Assembly: GCA_037102815.1 (NCBI GenBank)
Contig: BTPP01000011.1
Location: 806,001-870,000 of the forward strand
Origin: Neurospora intermedia
Taxonomy: Eukaryota; Ascomycota; Sordariomycetes; Sordariales; Sordariaceae
Length of the DNA: 64,000 nucleotides
Direction: 5' to 3'
This document shows positions 45,181 to 58,216 of this stretch, piece after piece; the first letter of the stretch is position 1, and each line of letters begins with the position of its first letter. The notes under the pieces were generated by a model, which was not told the origin of the DNA, ran no database searches, and saw only the letters and a list, made by a program, of their open reading frames with translations. The position numbers were made by a program, and so were the translations under genes.

Positions 45181-46232
45181 TTCTTAACACGCCATTGAAG
45201 TTTACACTAGTGGTCAAGTGCATCTTTTGAAGTTCCTTATCAGCAAAGGCGGTTCAGACACATATAACCTCGTTAGTTGAAAGTAGCTGAGGTACTACCC
45301 CCGGCTGCATCAGGACATCTTGAGGTTGCGCGCACCGACGTTTCCTTCGTTGATCTGAATCCCCGAATCTCCCCCGGGCCCCAGGTCCCAGGTCCCGCTT
45401 CCTCTGACTAGGTGTCTCCACAATTTGATGATGGACATCTTTCAGTTTTCATTTCAACCAATCAGAACTTTGCACCTATCCTCTAACAGGAACAAGTGAT
45501 GAGCGCTGTGGGTTGCTGTTCCTGCGGCGGCGGCACTTGAAGCCTCTCCAGCTGTGATGGTCGTCCGTCGTCGCTCTTCAGGCACCACCACCACCTCACG
45601 TTTTCTTGGACTAATTTGGCATTGGCGGGGACCTGCCGTGTGTGGATTAGTTTAGTTGGATTGGATCTCCGGCGCGGGTCATAGGTCACCTAGGTCGGGT
45701 CTCCCCACTTGGATACCCAGGTACTGTAGGTAAGGTAGCTGAGTGTGACTTTCCACTTGGGACACAGCGACCTGACTGCCGGCCGACAATGCGACAAGAC
45801 GAGACGAGCCAAAGCAGGGAAGAGATCAAGAAAGGCGAAAAAAAAAAGAAACGACTACGTACTATGACTGCATCATGGTACATTGGGTAGATATAGGGCG
45901 TCTAAACTGAGGCTTAAAAAAGAGGTTGAAGAGCCATGGTTGATGATAAAAATCACAGTTCCCATCTCTTACTATACGCAGTATTCTATCTGTTACCTAC
46001 CTACCTCTACCCACAGTCAACCCCCGGGGGTCGGAGCACTCACTCTAAGAGTACCTACACTAGTGTAGTCTTGAGTGGTGGTCCTCGCTCTCGGGCAGTC
46101 AGTCCAGTCTCCAGCTGCTCCATGCATTCGCAATCCGAGGAGGGGAAATCCGATCCATCTCCCGTCACTCATCACGCCCACACGCATTTCGTTGTCTTGT
46201 CTTGCCTTGTCCTTCAGTCTCTGCCACCCCAA

Positions 46233-46262
46233 GCCATCGATCCATCGATCCATCGATCCATC
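46233..46262. repeat. ATCC/ATCG simple repeat
   Basis: CATCGATC units repeated (ATCGATCC about three times) ending in CATCCACC. Simple sequence in the leader region of the next gene. Confidence 0.7.
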
Positions 46263-47284
46263 CACCTACCCAGACACCCACACATGTAACGCGACGGACT
46301 TCGGCACATAGCACGCTACCTTCTCTTTCCAGCTAATAGCCACCATTGACCACTCAAAGGCCGCCGTTATGTGTTACCACTCCAAGCGTCGACAACCGCC
46401 TCCCACTTCAGTGTAACAGCCGCACCCTGCACACCATTCCCTTCAGCAGATTGGATTGCACGAATCCCGTCTCGAGATCAGCATCCCATCGTCGACATCA
46501 GGGACCACCCAGGAATATCCAGTGACGCGCAATTACACGGCGGCGTCCACAGACCCCAAGACAAGAGCTAGTGTACGCCAGGCCCAGTAGTACCGGCAGA
46601 GACAGGGGCACAACGCCAATCCGTACCTAATCTATCATCGAATCCCGTCCGCCATTTCCATTGGCCAACCCCGGCAACCAAAAAGCGTCGCTGCTACGCT
46701 ACACCGAGAAAATCCGGTCGGTCGCTTAACCAAAAAGCAAAACCGCTCCGGTTGTCTGGAGCCATCCATCGGGACGAGCAGCCAAACAGCAGGGCACCCG
46801 GGGGATTCCCATCAAAGGGGGAAAAAAGAAAAAGAAAAAAGAAACCAAAAGAAGAAAAAAAAGAAGAAAAGGAAAATAAGACAATACTTAGTGGAAGACT
46901 GGAGGAAGCCGAGGCGAGGGCAGGAGTGAACTGAAAGACAGGACCATCCGCACCCACAACCTGATCTCGCGTTTTCAAGTTCTGGGAACTACAACTGAAC
47001 TTTAAGCAACCTCACCTCACCTCACCAGGCAGTGCGAATAACGACCTTTTCCAGTGCTGACCCCCAATCTGGCTTGCATATCCCGTCATTGCCCAATCAA
47101 TCCCACCTCGCCGTGCACTCTGCCTCCCCTTGTTGTCCCCTCCCCCCTTCCCCCTGTCGTTTCCATCTGGTCCCCCCCTGGTTTTACCACACCCAGGTCC
47201 AGGGCAGCCAACGAGCGAGTGCGACCTCCATATTTTCCAGGGTAGGGGAGTGGCCGACTTGGCTTCCCCTTTCGACCCTTAGCG

Positions 47285-50200
47285 ATGCCCTTGCCCCATT
47301 TCACCATAGCACCACCTCCACCAGCACCGCCCGCACCTGCGACCTCGACCTCGACCTCGTCCAAGATCCCGACCTCGTCCAACAACCCTGGGTCGTCTGC
47401 CTCAGCCACCACCGATATCTCCTCTGCCCGGACGCCGCCCGCGACCGTCACCACTTTTGCTGGCTCTGCCTCGTACACGTCCTCGCCGTCGCCGCGAACA
47501 CGGCTGCCGGACCGGGACTTCATCAGCCCCGGTTTACGGAACCCCTATCCCCAGGGGCAGCAGAGACCCAGCCGACCTCCGCCGCCACCACCACCGCGAC
47601 AACAACAACAACCACAACCACAACAACAACACTCTGAGCGCTTTGGCACTGTGACGGTGCCCACCGCGGCCGAACATAATCAATCAACCTTCAGTCCCTT
47701 TCCACCCGACCGTCTTCCGCCCAAAGTCCCGACTGACTCGCGACCGTCCCAAGACCTTCTGGAATCGTTCAATGAGCCACTACTCCACGGCCCAGCAACT
47801 CCAGACTCGACCAAAGGCCTGAAACCTCCATCGCATAAGCGAGGTCATTCGCGATCTGGGAGCTCGAGTAGTATAGGCGATCGTCTTAGGAACTTCAATC
47901 GCTGGTCTGTCTCGTCCGCGTCAAGCAAAGGCTCAAACGGGGGTGGTTCCAGTTGGCGCATTGGGTGGGATAGTGGGAAAGAGAGGGAAGACTCACCTGG
48001 TCAAAAGTCACACAAACGCCGACCCTCAACGTCGGAAATCTCTCCGCGCTCTGTAAGCCACCTCCGAGGCCGCAGTGATTCACCCCTGCGTCATCCGATC
48101 CCGCCCTTACCTAGCCTGCCACGCATTTCGACCGGGCCTTCTTTGGTAGAGGCATTCCGGCACCAGGCCAGTGAGATTGGAAAGCAATCACCGGTACCAC
48201 CCAGGCGGTATTATCTTCGGCCGCCTCCTGACGACAACGCCGCCTTCTGGGATGGTGCTCCGCAGATTCCAGAAGACACACCAGGATCGTTGCCACGGTC
48301 ACATCAAGCAGCGGGGTTGTTACCTCCTGCAGAACTCGCGCCAGACCGCATGATGCCCCAATACACACAAAACGGCGACCCCCGAGGGCAATCGCGAGGG
48401 AGGTCGCATGGCGCAAAGTCAAGTACTGATTCGACTGCTTCAAACCGAAACCGAGATCGCCAGCGCCATCGCTCCGACAAAAAGGCAATGCTCTCTGAGG
48501 CACTGTCAAAAGCCAATACCGCTGTACAACTCGACAATGGGCAAGACTTTGAGGCCGCTAGGAGGGCCTACACGGAAGCTTGCCACCTATTACAGGAGGT
48601 ATTGCAGCGAACTTCGGTAGAGGTGGATCGCAGGAAATTGGAAGCCATTGTAGGTGACTCGCATGTTATTGCTCTCGAAGCTTTGAACCACTGATACCAA
48701 CCATGTCAACAGCATCAAACATACGTGGGAAGAATTGACGAACTTAACGAGATCCTCGGTGACAGTCTGGATGAGAAGGCGCTTCCAGAGGAGCCCGAAA
48801 GCTACGATGAACGGGGATACATGCGTGGTCAGGCTTACAATGGAGAAGTGTCTGACGACGAGCCGATGCTCTCAACCTACACCCGGGAACGTAGCCGTAC
48901 TCGGGAGCCTAGCCTGTCTGTGCAGACTCAGTTCAGACGACAACCACCGTCCGGTAGACCGCCAGCACCACCCACATTGACTCTCCAGACACCGGGAGGT
49001 TCCAATGGACCTACTTCCTACCTGAGTGAGCAATACTCGCTACAGTCTTCGTTTTCCAAAGCGCGATTTGAAAAGGCACCGATGGATAATGCTTACATGC
49101 CACCGCCACTATTGCCTCGGAGACCTTTATCACCCGCTCAGCCACCGCCACCTCCGCCGGCGCCCGAAAAGGATGCCCCTCGCCAACAAGTGTTCCGACC
49201 TGACTATTCCATGTCTGGCGCTCAGGCTACTTCGAGAAATTACAAGACGAATGGTGGACATCAGAGGGATCCCAGTCACGAGTCGATATCATGGCTTGAT
49301 CCGATCGAGGAATCTGGTGGATCTAGCGCGTCTTCGGTACACTCGCGATCCTCATCAACAGGAATACGAAGGAAGCATATCCGGGCCGCCAGTGGGGATA
49401 CGGAAGCCGAATTTGATGCTGCATTGGACGACGCTATCGAAGCTGCGTACGACGAGGGATTTGAGCCGGAGGATCAGTATTACACAGATGGGCATGATGC
49501 TGTCACGGGAAGTTCATACCCAAGAGACCAGGTACAGGATGAGGGAATGGATGCGCTCGAATTAGCGAACGAAAGGGAGCGGAAACTACGGCTACAGCAA
49601 CACTTGGAGGATGAGGAGTACCGGAAAAGAGGTTGGACAGGGCACGATGACTTCTACGACGAGGGCCATGACTCGGAGGAGGAGGAACGATTTCTGGAGG
49701 AGATGACGAAAGGGTACCAGATCGAGGACTTTGCGTTTGGACCCAACAACAAGCAATCAATTCCTCGAGAGTCCGACTCCAGCGGGGTTACGAATCGTAC
49801 ATGGAATAGCTCTACAGGGTCCAACCAAAATACCTCTACAACGCTACTTAGCACGGTGAGCGAGAGCCCGACTCATCCGGAACCCAAGGGGCCGTTACCC
49901 CCATTACCGCCTCCGCCAGCGGGTGCCCTGCCTCAGCTACCTGATCGACCACCAGGAACTTCGGGATCCGGGGCTTCAAATCGGAGCGTAAGACAACGGC
50001 GTCTGTCTGGCCAAAACTTGAAGCAGCTGAAGATCGAGACCACGAAGCTTGCTCAGCCGGGACCAACCACAGCCGGGCCAGCATTCCCACCACAACCGGC
50101 AAAATCGCACAACTACATTGCGCAACAGAGACAAGCCTTGTCTGCTGGTCCTCACCGCAATGCTAATCCTCTTGCCGCCCGGCGTGTGGTTTCCCCATCC

Positions 50201-51564
50201 ATGGGAGAAGGGGGAGCTCCTCCTTTGCCGGCTCATTTGCAGGACGACTACCCCCCTCGAGCCGGGTCTCCCTCGGTTGTTCGGCCTAGTCTGAAGAAGA
50301 CCTTTTCTTCATCGAGCTTGCGGAGCGCGCACCGGAAGCTTTCTGTGTCGCACAATGATGATGTATTTGATATGTCTCCTGGCACGCCGGTGAGTAACCA
50401 GTTCGGCATCAGTGGCTCAACGACCCGCCTGCCATCAATTCCCTCCTTGCCAACCCCGATAGCTGGCTCGTTCCGAGAAAGGGCGGACACAGTTGTCGGA
50501 ACAGCGGGCATGTATCTGTTTGATGCCGAGTTTCACTCTGCCAATGATCCTGGATCGCCGAACGGAACGCTCGCTGATGCGCCAGCACCACTCGAGCCTT
50601 GCCCGAGCGATGTTTTGCTCCGACCCTTCTGGCTCATGCGCTGTCTGTACCAGACCCTCTGCCACCCACGCGGAGGGTACATCAGCAACAAACTGTTTGT
50701 CCCACGGGATGTATGGAGAGTCAAGGGCGTAAAACTCAAGTACGTCGAGGAGAAGATTTCGCAGTGTGATCTGATGACTGCCGCGCTACAGAAGCTGGCC
50801 AGGGTGGACACGTGCGACGCGGACGCCGTATTGGAGGAGATGCAAGCTCTCGAAACGGTGATCGAGTCCGTCGAGAAGTTCCTAGTCAAGAAGCTTGGCG
50901 CCAGCGAAGTCGGACCCCACGCCACCTCGTTCAAGGACCCAGTACATGCGGAAGATGGGTCCCTGCCACGGTCAGCCAGCGTGAGCGCCAAGACGAGCGC
51001 TTTCTCGTGGAGGAGGTTGCGAAGCAAGAACAGCTCAGCGAACCTCACCAGTGCAGGCAAGGGAAGCAGTAGTGCTGGTGGGACTAGTGGTAACGTGGCG
51101 TCGACACCCATTGAGGGAGCAGGGAAGGATATCATCTGCCCTAGTCTGCCGATGACGACGCACCCGACGAACCGACCGATGAAGAGAGACGTAGGAAACG
51201 TGCTGTTTCAGGGGCCTAATGCGAATTATATGAGCTCGTTGGCGAGATTGTTTGATGCGGCTCAGTTAGTTGGTATGTTTGTTTATCCTGTTTCTTCCCC
51301 TCTTCACCCCCCCTTCCCTGCGTCCAATCTATCTTTCCCTTTGGCAATTTACTAACGAAGGTACACAAAAAAACAGACCAAATCGCTCGCCAAGTCGAAG
51401 ACCCAGGCCTCCGGCACGCCGACAAGACGCAGGTGGGACTCGAGCTCAGCACTAGGCATGCGGCGGAATTCTTTGCCCTCTACATTTGTCGGTTCGTCTT
51501 GTCAGACCTCACGCTGATGCTGGACAAGTTCCTCAAGAGAGGAAGCGAGTGGGTGCTTGTCTAG
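47285..51564 (+). CDS. Large MIT-domain protein, 1370 aa
   Basis: Exons 47285..48649, 48713..51272 and 51377..51564; introns 63 and 104 nt. Residues 1-400 are disordered (Pro, Ser, Gln runs; GHSRSGSSSSIGDRLRNFNR). The MIT helical hairpin spans about residues 400-470 and crosses intron 1: KKAMLSEALSKANTAVQLDN, DFEAARRAYTEACHLLQEVL, YVGRIDELNEIL. A long disordered acidic and proline-rich middle follows (residues 470-1070). A conserved helical C-terminal region then begins near residue 1090 (PFWLMRCLYQTLCHPRGGYI, DVWRVKGVKLKYVEEKISQC, VESVEKFLVKKLG) and ends LTLMLDKFLKRGSEWVLV. MIT domains bind ESCRT-III tails or microtubule-linked partners, so endosomal sorting or membrane trafficking is plausible. 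The protein family is conserved in filamentous ascomycetes, but its function is not known to me. Confidence 0.9.
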
Positions 51565-52819
51565 GAGGCAGGAGTACCCAAGCATAAGAGAAGTAGCAGC
51601 GGGGAAGGAGGGAGCGTGGTGGATATACTCTACTCGTATCCGTGGGTTTGATGACAGACAGGGTAGATGTCCGAGTATGTAAGGATGGAAAGGATTGCCA
51701 GGGCCGTACAATGGGAGGAGAGAACGAAAACTGGGAGGACAGGGAAGGGAAGTAAGGGCTGGCTAGGGAGTGGAAGGGAAGGCATGCATGGGTGGATGGG
51801 TGGGTGGGTGGGTGGACGGGGTGATGGATGGGAACGGATTGGAATGCGTGGGACGGACGGACGGACGGATGGGTGGGATGTGCGAAAGCCCCGGTTGGCT
51901 TACTTCACACCGTGGACATATGTGTTTTTATTACTGTTGCTGTTGTTGTTGTTGTTTGTTGTGTTTCTTCTTGATACCTATACTGCTTGAAATGTTATAC
52001 ATAATCATGAGGAAAAAAAGAGAGAAAGAGAGCAAAAGGATGATGGGTTTATGAAGCAAGCTTTTTGGTGACGCAGAAGCAGAAAGTGGTTTGGAAACTT
52101 GGCGGATGATGGTTGGGTGCTAGCGGTCAATTGGTGGTTATGATCACCTACCTACAAGTAGATCGAGTGGAAGGGACTGGGGAGGGGGGTGGGGGCAGAA
52201 GCAAAGCAAATAGCGACTTGGAAGTGGAAATAAAGTAGCATCAAAGGGCGTTTGTGATATATGACTGTTCTTGTAAAACGTCTGAGAAAGAAAACTTTTG
52301 CGTCAGACATTCTTGAAGTGGAATAGAGAGCAGAGTAAAAATACTGTGATATCAAGCATGTTTGACGGTTGCGCTGTTGTTTATGTAAAGGGGTGGTTTG
52401 TTTACCTTCTACCTGCTCATAAGGTGCTGGGGGAGCTCGGAAATCAAGCCGAGCAAAGGTACGGGTACTTGTATTTTCTCATACGCCTCGCTTATTGTGC
52501 CGTGTCTCGAAGCTAGCAAAGTACCTGTACTTAAGATGCTGACCCTACAAGTACCGGGCATCAGGGTCCGATAAGATAAGAGCTCGGGGATTTTTGGAAG
52601 CGGGGCCGAATTTTGGGACTCGGCGGCACCAGACCGGGCAGCGTCAGGTCCAGACTCGGAGGATTAGCAGTGGGCCACTCACTGTACCTATCCGAAGCCT
52701 TCGTTCCGTCATTCTCTCCTCCTCCCAAGTGCAAAAGTCGCGATTCATTTTGCGACCAAGCCAGACCGGTTCCTTCCAGCCACTTCGTTTCCTTTCATGA
52801 CCCGGTGACGTCCAATTGA
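51565..52819. other. Intergenic with GGGT/GGAC and GTT simple repeats
   Basis: 3' flank of the MIT gene and promoter of GUF1. Contains tetranucleotide runs at 51787-51890 and a TTG/GTT run at 51932-51960. No supported gene. Confidence 0.5.
51787..51890. repeat. Degenerate GGGT/GGAC tetranucleotide repeat
   Basis: GGATGGGTGGGTGGGTGGGT, then GGAC units (four in a row near 51850-51868). Guanine-rich on the plus strand, probably within the MIT gene's 3' untranslated region. Confidence 0.8.
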
Positions 52820-55083
52820 ATGCGTGGCGCGCTCTGTCGTCCCGACGTTCTGATGCGGCCATGTCTGAGGCCTTGCGCGCGTCTGCCTCGTCTGCCTCCT
52901 AGCCGCCGTCTTCCCTTTTCTATCATCACGACATCATGTCAACAACTACCCAGGACACTACTGCCAGGTAGAGCTGGCTTCTCCTCGCTAGCTAGCCTCG
53001 GATCGCGCCAAAATGACCGAACAAAATGCTCTCCAGCTCTAAGGCCGCTCAGCAGCTCCCAACTCCTTCCGATGACCGCCCCCGTTCTCGCGAGACACAA
53101 CAGCACGACTGCTACCTCCCAGATGCCCCTCGAGAGGAAAGCGATCGAGATCGAAAAACGAATCGCCGCCATTCCGCTCGAGCGCTACCGAAACTTCTGT
53201 ATCGTCGCCCACATTGACCACGGCAAGAGCACACTTTCCGATCGACTGTTGGAGCACACGGGAACCATCACGGCCGGCGATGGAAACAAGCAGGTCTTGG
53301 ATAAGCTCGACGTCGAGCGCGAGCGCGGCATTACTGTCAAGGCGCAGACATGCACCATGATTTACAAGCACAGAGACGGCCTCGATTACCTCCTCCACCT
53401 CGTCGATACCCCAGGCCACGTCGACTTCCGCGCCGAAGTGACACGCTCTTACTCGTCATGCAGCGGCGCCCTGTTGCTGGTCGATGCCTCGCAGGGTGTG
53501 CAGGCGCAGACAGTAGCCAACTTTTACCTTGCCTTTGCGCAGGGTTTGTCTCTGGTGCCTGTCGTCAACAAGATCGACATGGCCAGCGCCGACGTGCCGC
53601 GCGTGCTGGAACAGTTGGAAACTGTCTTTGAGCTGGACACCTCGACGGCCGTCAAGGTCAGCGCCAAGACGGGTCAAGGCGTGGGCGAGATCTTGCCCGC
53701 GGTCATCTCTAACGTGCCGGCTCCCGTTGGCGACGCCAAGAAGCCGCTGCGCATGCTCCTGGTGGATTCGTGGTACGATACCTTCAAGGGCGTCGTCTTG
53801 CTTGTCCGCCTCTTCGACGGCACGCTCAAGCAGGGCGACAAGGTCTACTCCTTCGCCACGGGCAACGAGTACATTGTTGGTGAAGTTGGCATTCAGTACC
53901 CTGACGCCGTCCCGCAAAAGGTGTTGAGGGCAGGCCAAGTCGGCTACGTCTTCTTCAACCCCGGCATGAAGCGCATCCAAGACGCCAAGTTAGGCGATAC
54001 CTTTACCAACGTCGGATGCGAAGACACTGTCGAGCCTTTGCCCGGCTTCGAGGAGCCCAAACCCATGGTCTTCGTCGCCGCTTTCCCTACCAACCAGGAC
54101 GACTACGGCCGCTTGGCCGACTCCATCGCCCACCTCGTGCTCAACGACCGTTCCGTCACTTTACAAAAGGACTACTCCGAAGCCCTGGGCGCCGGCTGGC
54201 GTCTGGGCTTCTTGGGCTCTCTCCACTGCTCCGTCTTCCAAGACCGTTTGCGCCAGGAACACGGCGCCTCCATCATCATCACCGAGCCGGCCGTCCCTAC
54301 CAAGATCGTCTGGTCCACCGGCGAAGAACTCATCGTTACCAACCCCGCCGAGTTCCCCGACCCAGACGACCACCGCATCCGCTCCGCCACCTTGTATGAG
54401 CCCTTTGTCAACGCCACCGTCACGCTACCAGAGGAGTACGTAGGCAGGTGTATCGAAATCTGCGAGAACGCGCGCGGCGTGCAAAAGTCGCTCGAGTTCT
54501 TCACTGCCACGCAGGTCATTCTCAAGTACGAGCTTCCCGCTGCTTCGCTGGTCGATGATCTCTTTGGCAAACTGAAGGGCGCGACGAAGGGGTATGCGAC
54601 GCTGGATTACGAAGATGCGGGGTGGAGGCAGGCGCAGCTGGTGAAGCTGAACTTGTTGGTCAATAAGAAGGCGGTGGATGCAGTGGCGAGGATTGTCCAT
54701 GTTAGTCAGGTGGAGAGGTTGGGGAGGCAGTGGGTTACCAAGTTTAAGGAGCATGTGGATCGGCAGATGTTTGGTGAGTTTCTTTTCCCCTTTCTTTTTT
54801 TTTCCCTTTTCTTTCTTTGCTTTCCTGATCTTGGGGGTTCTGTCAAGGGAACGTGCTAACAACGTAAACAGAGGTGATTATTCAAGCCGCCGCTGGCCGT
54901 CGCATTGTCGCCCGTGAAACTATCAAGCCGTTCAGGAAGGACGTGTTGGCTAAGTTGCACGCTAGTGATATCACAAGACGCAGGAAGCTGTTGGAGAAGC
55001 AGAAGGCGGGTAGGAAGAGGTTGAGGGCGGTGGGTAACGTGATCATTGATCAGTCGGCGTTTCAAAAGTTCTTGTCGAAGTGA
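52820..55083 (+). CDS. guf1: Mitochondrial translation elongation factor GUF1 (LepA/EF4)
   Basis: Exons 52820..54773 and 54872..55083; intron 98 nt; 721 aa. The N-terminal about 100 residues are Arg- and Ser-rich with few acids, a typical mitochondrial presequence. GTPase motifs appear in order: G1 [11 protein letters not shown]2 [12 protein letters not shown]3 DTPGHVDF, G4 VNKIDM, G5 VSAKTGQG. The domain II and EF-G-like region follow, and the LepA-specific C-terminal domain spans exon 2 ([50 protein letters not shown]). LepA/GUF1 binds mitochondrial ribosomes and supports accurate translation under stress. Length and motifs are complete; a single copy is expected in the genome. Confidence 0.98.
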
Positions 55084-56093
55084 GTGGGTGAAAGAAGGGG
55101 AAGAGGTAATGTACGAATACTTGTAGGTATCTTATGTCCCTTTGGCGTTCCTGTTGGATTACAGGTGGTATGTGTTACTAATTCTTTTTATTTTTTTGGT
55201 GGTTTGTTGATATGTGCTTCTTGTGTTTTCATCATCTGGAAGCTCTGTTTCTTTCCCTTTCCACCTCTTTTACGTCCTCGTTTTCCCCCGTTTTTCAGTT
55301 CTTTCTCTGTTGCTGCCGAGTGACAGCTGAACTTCTTCACCCCCGCACTTGCTGTCACAGTCCTGGCCTCCGTTTAGTGCTGATGGACAATTGACGGTTC
55401 ATCTCGCCTGCCGTTGTCGCACACTCCGGAGTCTCTGATTTGCCAAGCGTCGAGACTCACAAGGATCATGGTCTGAGCAAAAAGGTACGAATGCCTCCCG
55501 TTCTGTCATCGCTTGGCATAACTCCACTTTCGACGACAGAGAAGGAACTACGGAGCGTCTGAACTCGGAAGGAAATGGAAGGACTGTTGCCTAGGTAGAT
55601 TTCGAGAGGCTTGGTGATCAGTGCTTTCCCATTGATGAAGTCCATCATTACAAGTTTGGCAAGCACGAGAGGTTTTACTGCCCGGTCACAGGTCACAGTT
55701 TCGTCGTTCTGGTTCTCCAAGGTCATGGCGGATGCTTCCCAACATAGAATAATTCAGTTTCTTCCTTCAGCGACATCTCCTCTTCGTTCTTCCGTCTCTT
55801 TTTTCCTTCATTACCAAGATCAAGAAATTGATGGGACAAAAGCCACAATCCACCGCACCTCCTACTATTTTCATACCAACGCACAATCATCCACCGGAAC
55901 AACGCCGACTCCTCCTACACCCGCCTCTACTGTCCCGGTACCACCAGTCTTGGTCCCATTCCAAACATTGCCCGGAACAAATCTCGCCTTCTTGGCGGAC
56001 GCCCTGCGTCACTGGGTGCGGGAGATCGTTCACTACATATGCCAACAGTTAGCCACGAACGCCCACGGGAATTGCTACACCGTCTCCCATCCT
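55084..56093. other. Intergenic, no gene seen
   Basis: Convergent region between GUF1 and the minus-strand GTPase gene. A frame at 55611-56099 runs antisense into the GTPase 3' end and lacks a domain. Confidence 0.4.
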
Positions 56094-57285
56094 TCATGAA
56101 ACTAACCATCTGTGGATCGGTTGCTCATCTGGCTGGTATGGTGGTGCTGGCGATCTGCCTCTGGCGGGCACTTCCATGCCCTGCCACATACCGGATGCTC
56201 TCGGGTCCAGGTATGGGCTTGCCGGCCTTCCTGATTCTGCTTGGTCTGCGTTACCAGTGTTGCCGGGCCTTCTGGCCGTATCACCAAAGCTTCCTGGCGC
56301 GCGAACAATGGGTAAGGCGCTGGCAGCGACCATCTTGGCCAGTGTCACCTTAAGCTGATCGCGTTCCTGCAAAATATGGGTAAGCTGGTCCTCTACCTGT
56401 TTCCGGCATTCTTCCAATATCATCACTGCACTTTCGTCATCCTTTTTCTTCTGTGCCTCCTTCAGTTCCGCTACTGTACTCTGCAACTCCCTCTTCAATT
56501 TCTCTTCCATTTTGCGATATTCACTGTTCAACTCCATGCCAGCTTGGGTGTCTATCAACTCCTTCCCACCATTCACGAGTTCCTCTTGCATGGCAGTGAC
56601 AACTTGTTTTTCTGTGAAGAACTTGCTGAGGATTCGCATGGCAGACTCTCGATGATTGTAGTGTCTTTCCACTTTGGCACCCTTTGACCGCATGTAGCCC
56701 CAGAATTCTTGGGTTTCAAGTAGTTCGTGCTCTCGGCGTTCGCCATCTGATTGCGGGACAGCCTCCCACATCGTGGTGGCCAGAGTGACGTTTTTGAGAG
56801 CATCTTGCCCACACAGCTTCTTGAAAATGAAGAGATTTTTCTTGGCTGACCCTACCATACGAGGATCAGTGATCCGGTGCAAGTATATGATGCCGTTGAG
56901 CTTGATGTCCTTCGAGTACGTTTGGCCCATCCAGGTACCGATGGCATTGAGCACCTCGCTGTCTGTGAGGTTGGTGTCGTCAAAGCCGGGCGTGTCGACG
57001 AGATACACGTTGACGGACTCTGAATAAGGGAACACATAGAAGTCAACCGCTTGTGTGTCTTGCAAACCCAAAGATCGTCAGTCATAGCGATCAGTACAGA
57101 GTTTTCTTTTGGCAACTGCACTCACATCCTTGGAGACCGTGGCCAACAATGCCGAGATCCACCCCCATGCAATGGGAGATGAATGTGCTTTTGCCTGAGC
57201 CAGTCATTCCCATCACCGCCACAATAATATCTGTGGGGCGTGGTTCAAACTTCGTGGCATGTTGAGACTCGCTGATGGTCGACAT
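56094..57285 (-). CDS. GIMAP/AIG1-like P-loop GTPase with coiled coil and Pro-rich tail
   Basis: Exons 57126..57285 and 56094..57058; intron 67 nt; 374 aa. Walker A is GMTGSGKS (residues 26-33), switch II is DTPGFDD (75-81), and the block YLHRITDPRMVGSA follows near residue 107. In place of NKxD there is TTMW (near 140), typical of this fungal AIG1-like group. Residues about 200-290 form a strongly charged coiled coil (YRKMEEKLKRELQSTVAELK, CRKQVEDQLTHILQERDQLK). The last about 80 residues are Gly/Pro/Ala-rich and probably disordered; no membrane segment. It is clearly paralogous to the divergent gene at 58.2 kb and keeps an intron at the same place after the P-loop. Biological role unknown. 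Confidence 0.87.
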
Positions 57286-58216
57286 GATGGATCGGCAGCC
57301 TGGTGCCTGTTACGCAGTATACAGTATGAAAGGTGTCCAAGTGGAAACGAAGGAAGCAGAGCAGAGCCTCATGAACGCATGGCGCAAAGTTAATCGTTGA
57401 AGAATTTGTGAAAAATGAGCCGTCCTGGCAGGTTATTATGCAAGTCTCCAGGGACAAGTCAAATGGCACGGAGAAGCTGTCCGTTTCTGTGTCAAGCAGA
57501 GTAAGGCTCTGTCAGGCTGCCAACTTTCTGAATTCAAACCCAAAAGCTCGTTACGCAACAGCTGCAGCGAGCGCATGCCAAAGGCCAATCATGCTTTGGA
57601 TCAAGAAAGTCCAAGATGCAACAATTACTTTTTTTCGCAGGTCTTTTTCACAGCCTGCTTATACCATCCGTCAATCCCGGCGCTCCCACCACTCGCAAGC
57701 CTCGTTTTTATCTTGATGCGTCGCGGCTGATTGGGTCAGGGGAGTTGGATGGTCGCTCGATAGTTTGAAAACCTGCAAGCCGGCAGCTGCAAGGCACAGC
57801 GTATTGGTGTGGATTGTTCCACGCAACTGCGGCTTGAAAAGCACTTGCATAATGCTACTCAATGATGATGCCCAACTCAGCCCGCTCCCTCGACAAAGGT
57901 GGGTGATGGATAAGGCTTTGGAGTGTTAGCTCAACTGGGGAACACCAAATCCCCGCAATGCGGCTCAAGTCGACGACCGGACTCTTCATATGTTAAGGTT
58001 CCAAAATGTCGGCAGCATTGAATCGGTCAGTCATCAGTCCCCAGCTTCTTGTTTCTGATATGTTACAGACCCCATCTCACACCTAACCCAGGTCTGACCA
58101 TTCTGACACCAAATACGTTCCTTCCACTGCAGCTGGCTCTGCTGTCTCATTTAATTTGATTCTAATTCACCAACGGAAATACAGTTCGTCCATTATTTCG
58201 TCCAATCATTACAGCC
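57286..58216. promoter_or_regulatory. Shared divergent promoter region of the GTPase pair
   Basis: 931 bp between two head-to-head start codons, with no gene inside. It is the only upstream DNA available to either gene, so shared regulation is likely though not shown. Confidence 0.5.

Larger units (their letters stand above)
44193..47284. other. Long intergenic with C homopolymer and simple repeats
   Basis: About 3.1 kb without a supported gene. It contains the C tract at 45149-45180, TACCTACC-type repeats near 45990-46010, a CATCGATC tetranucleotide-like run (46233-46262) and an AG-rich purine tract (46815-46880). The right end is the promoter and leader of the MIT-domain gene, with repeated TCACC near 47010. 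Confidence 0.4.
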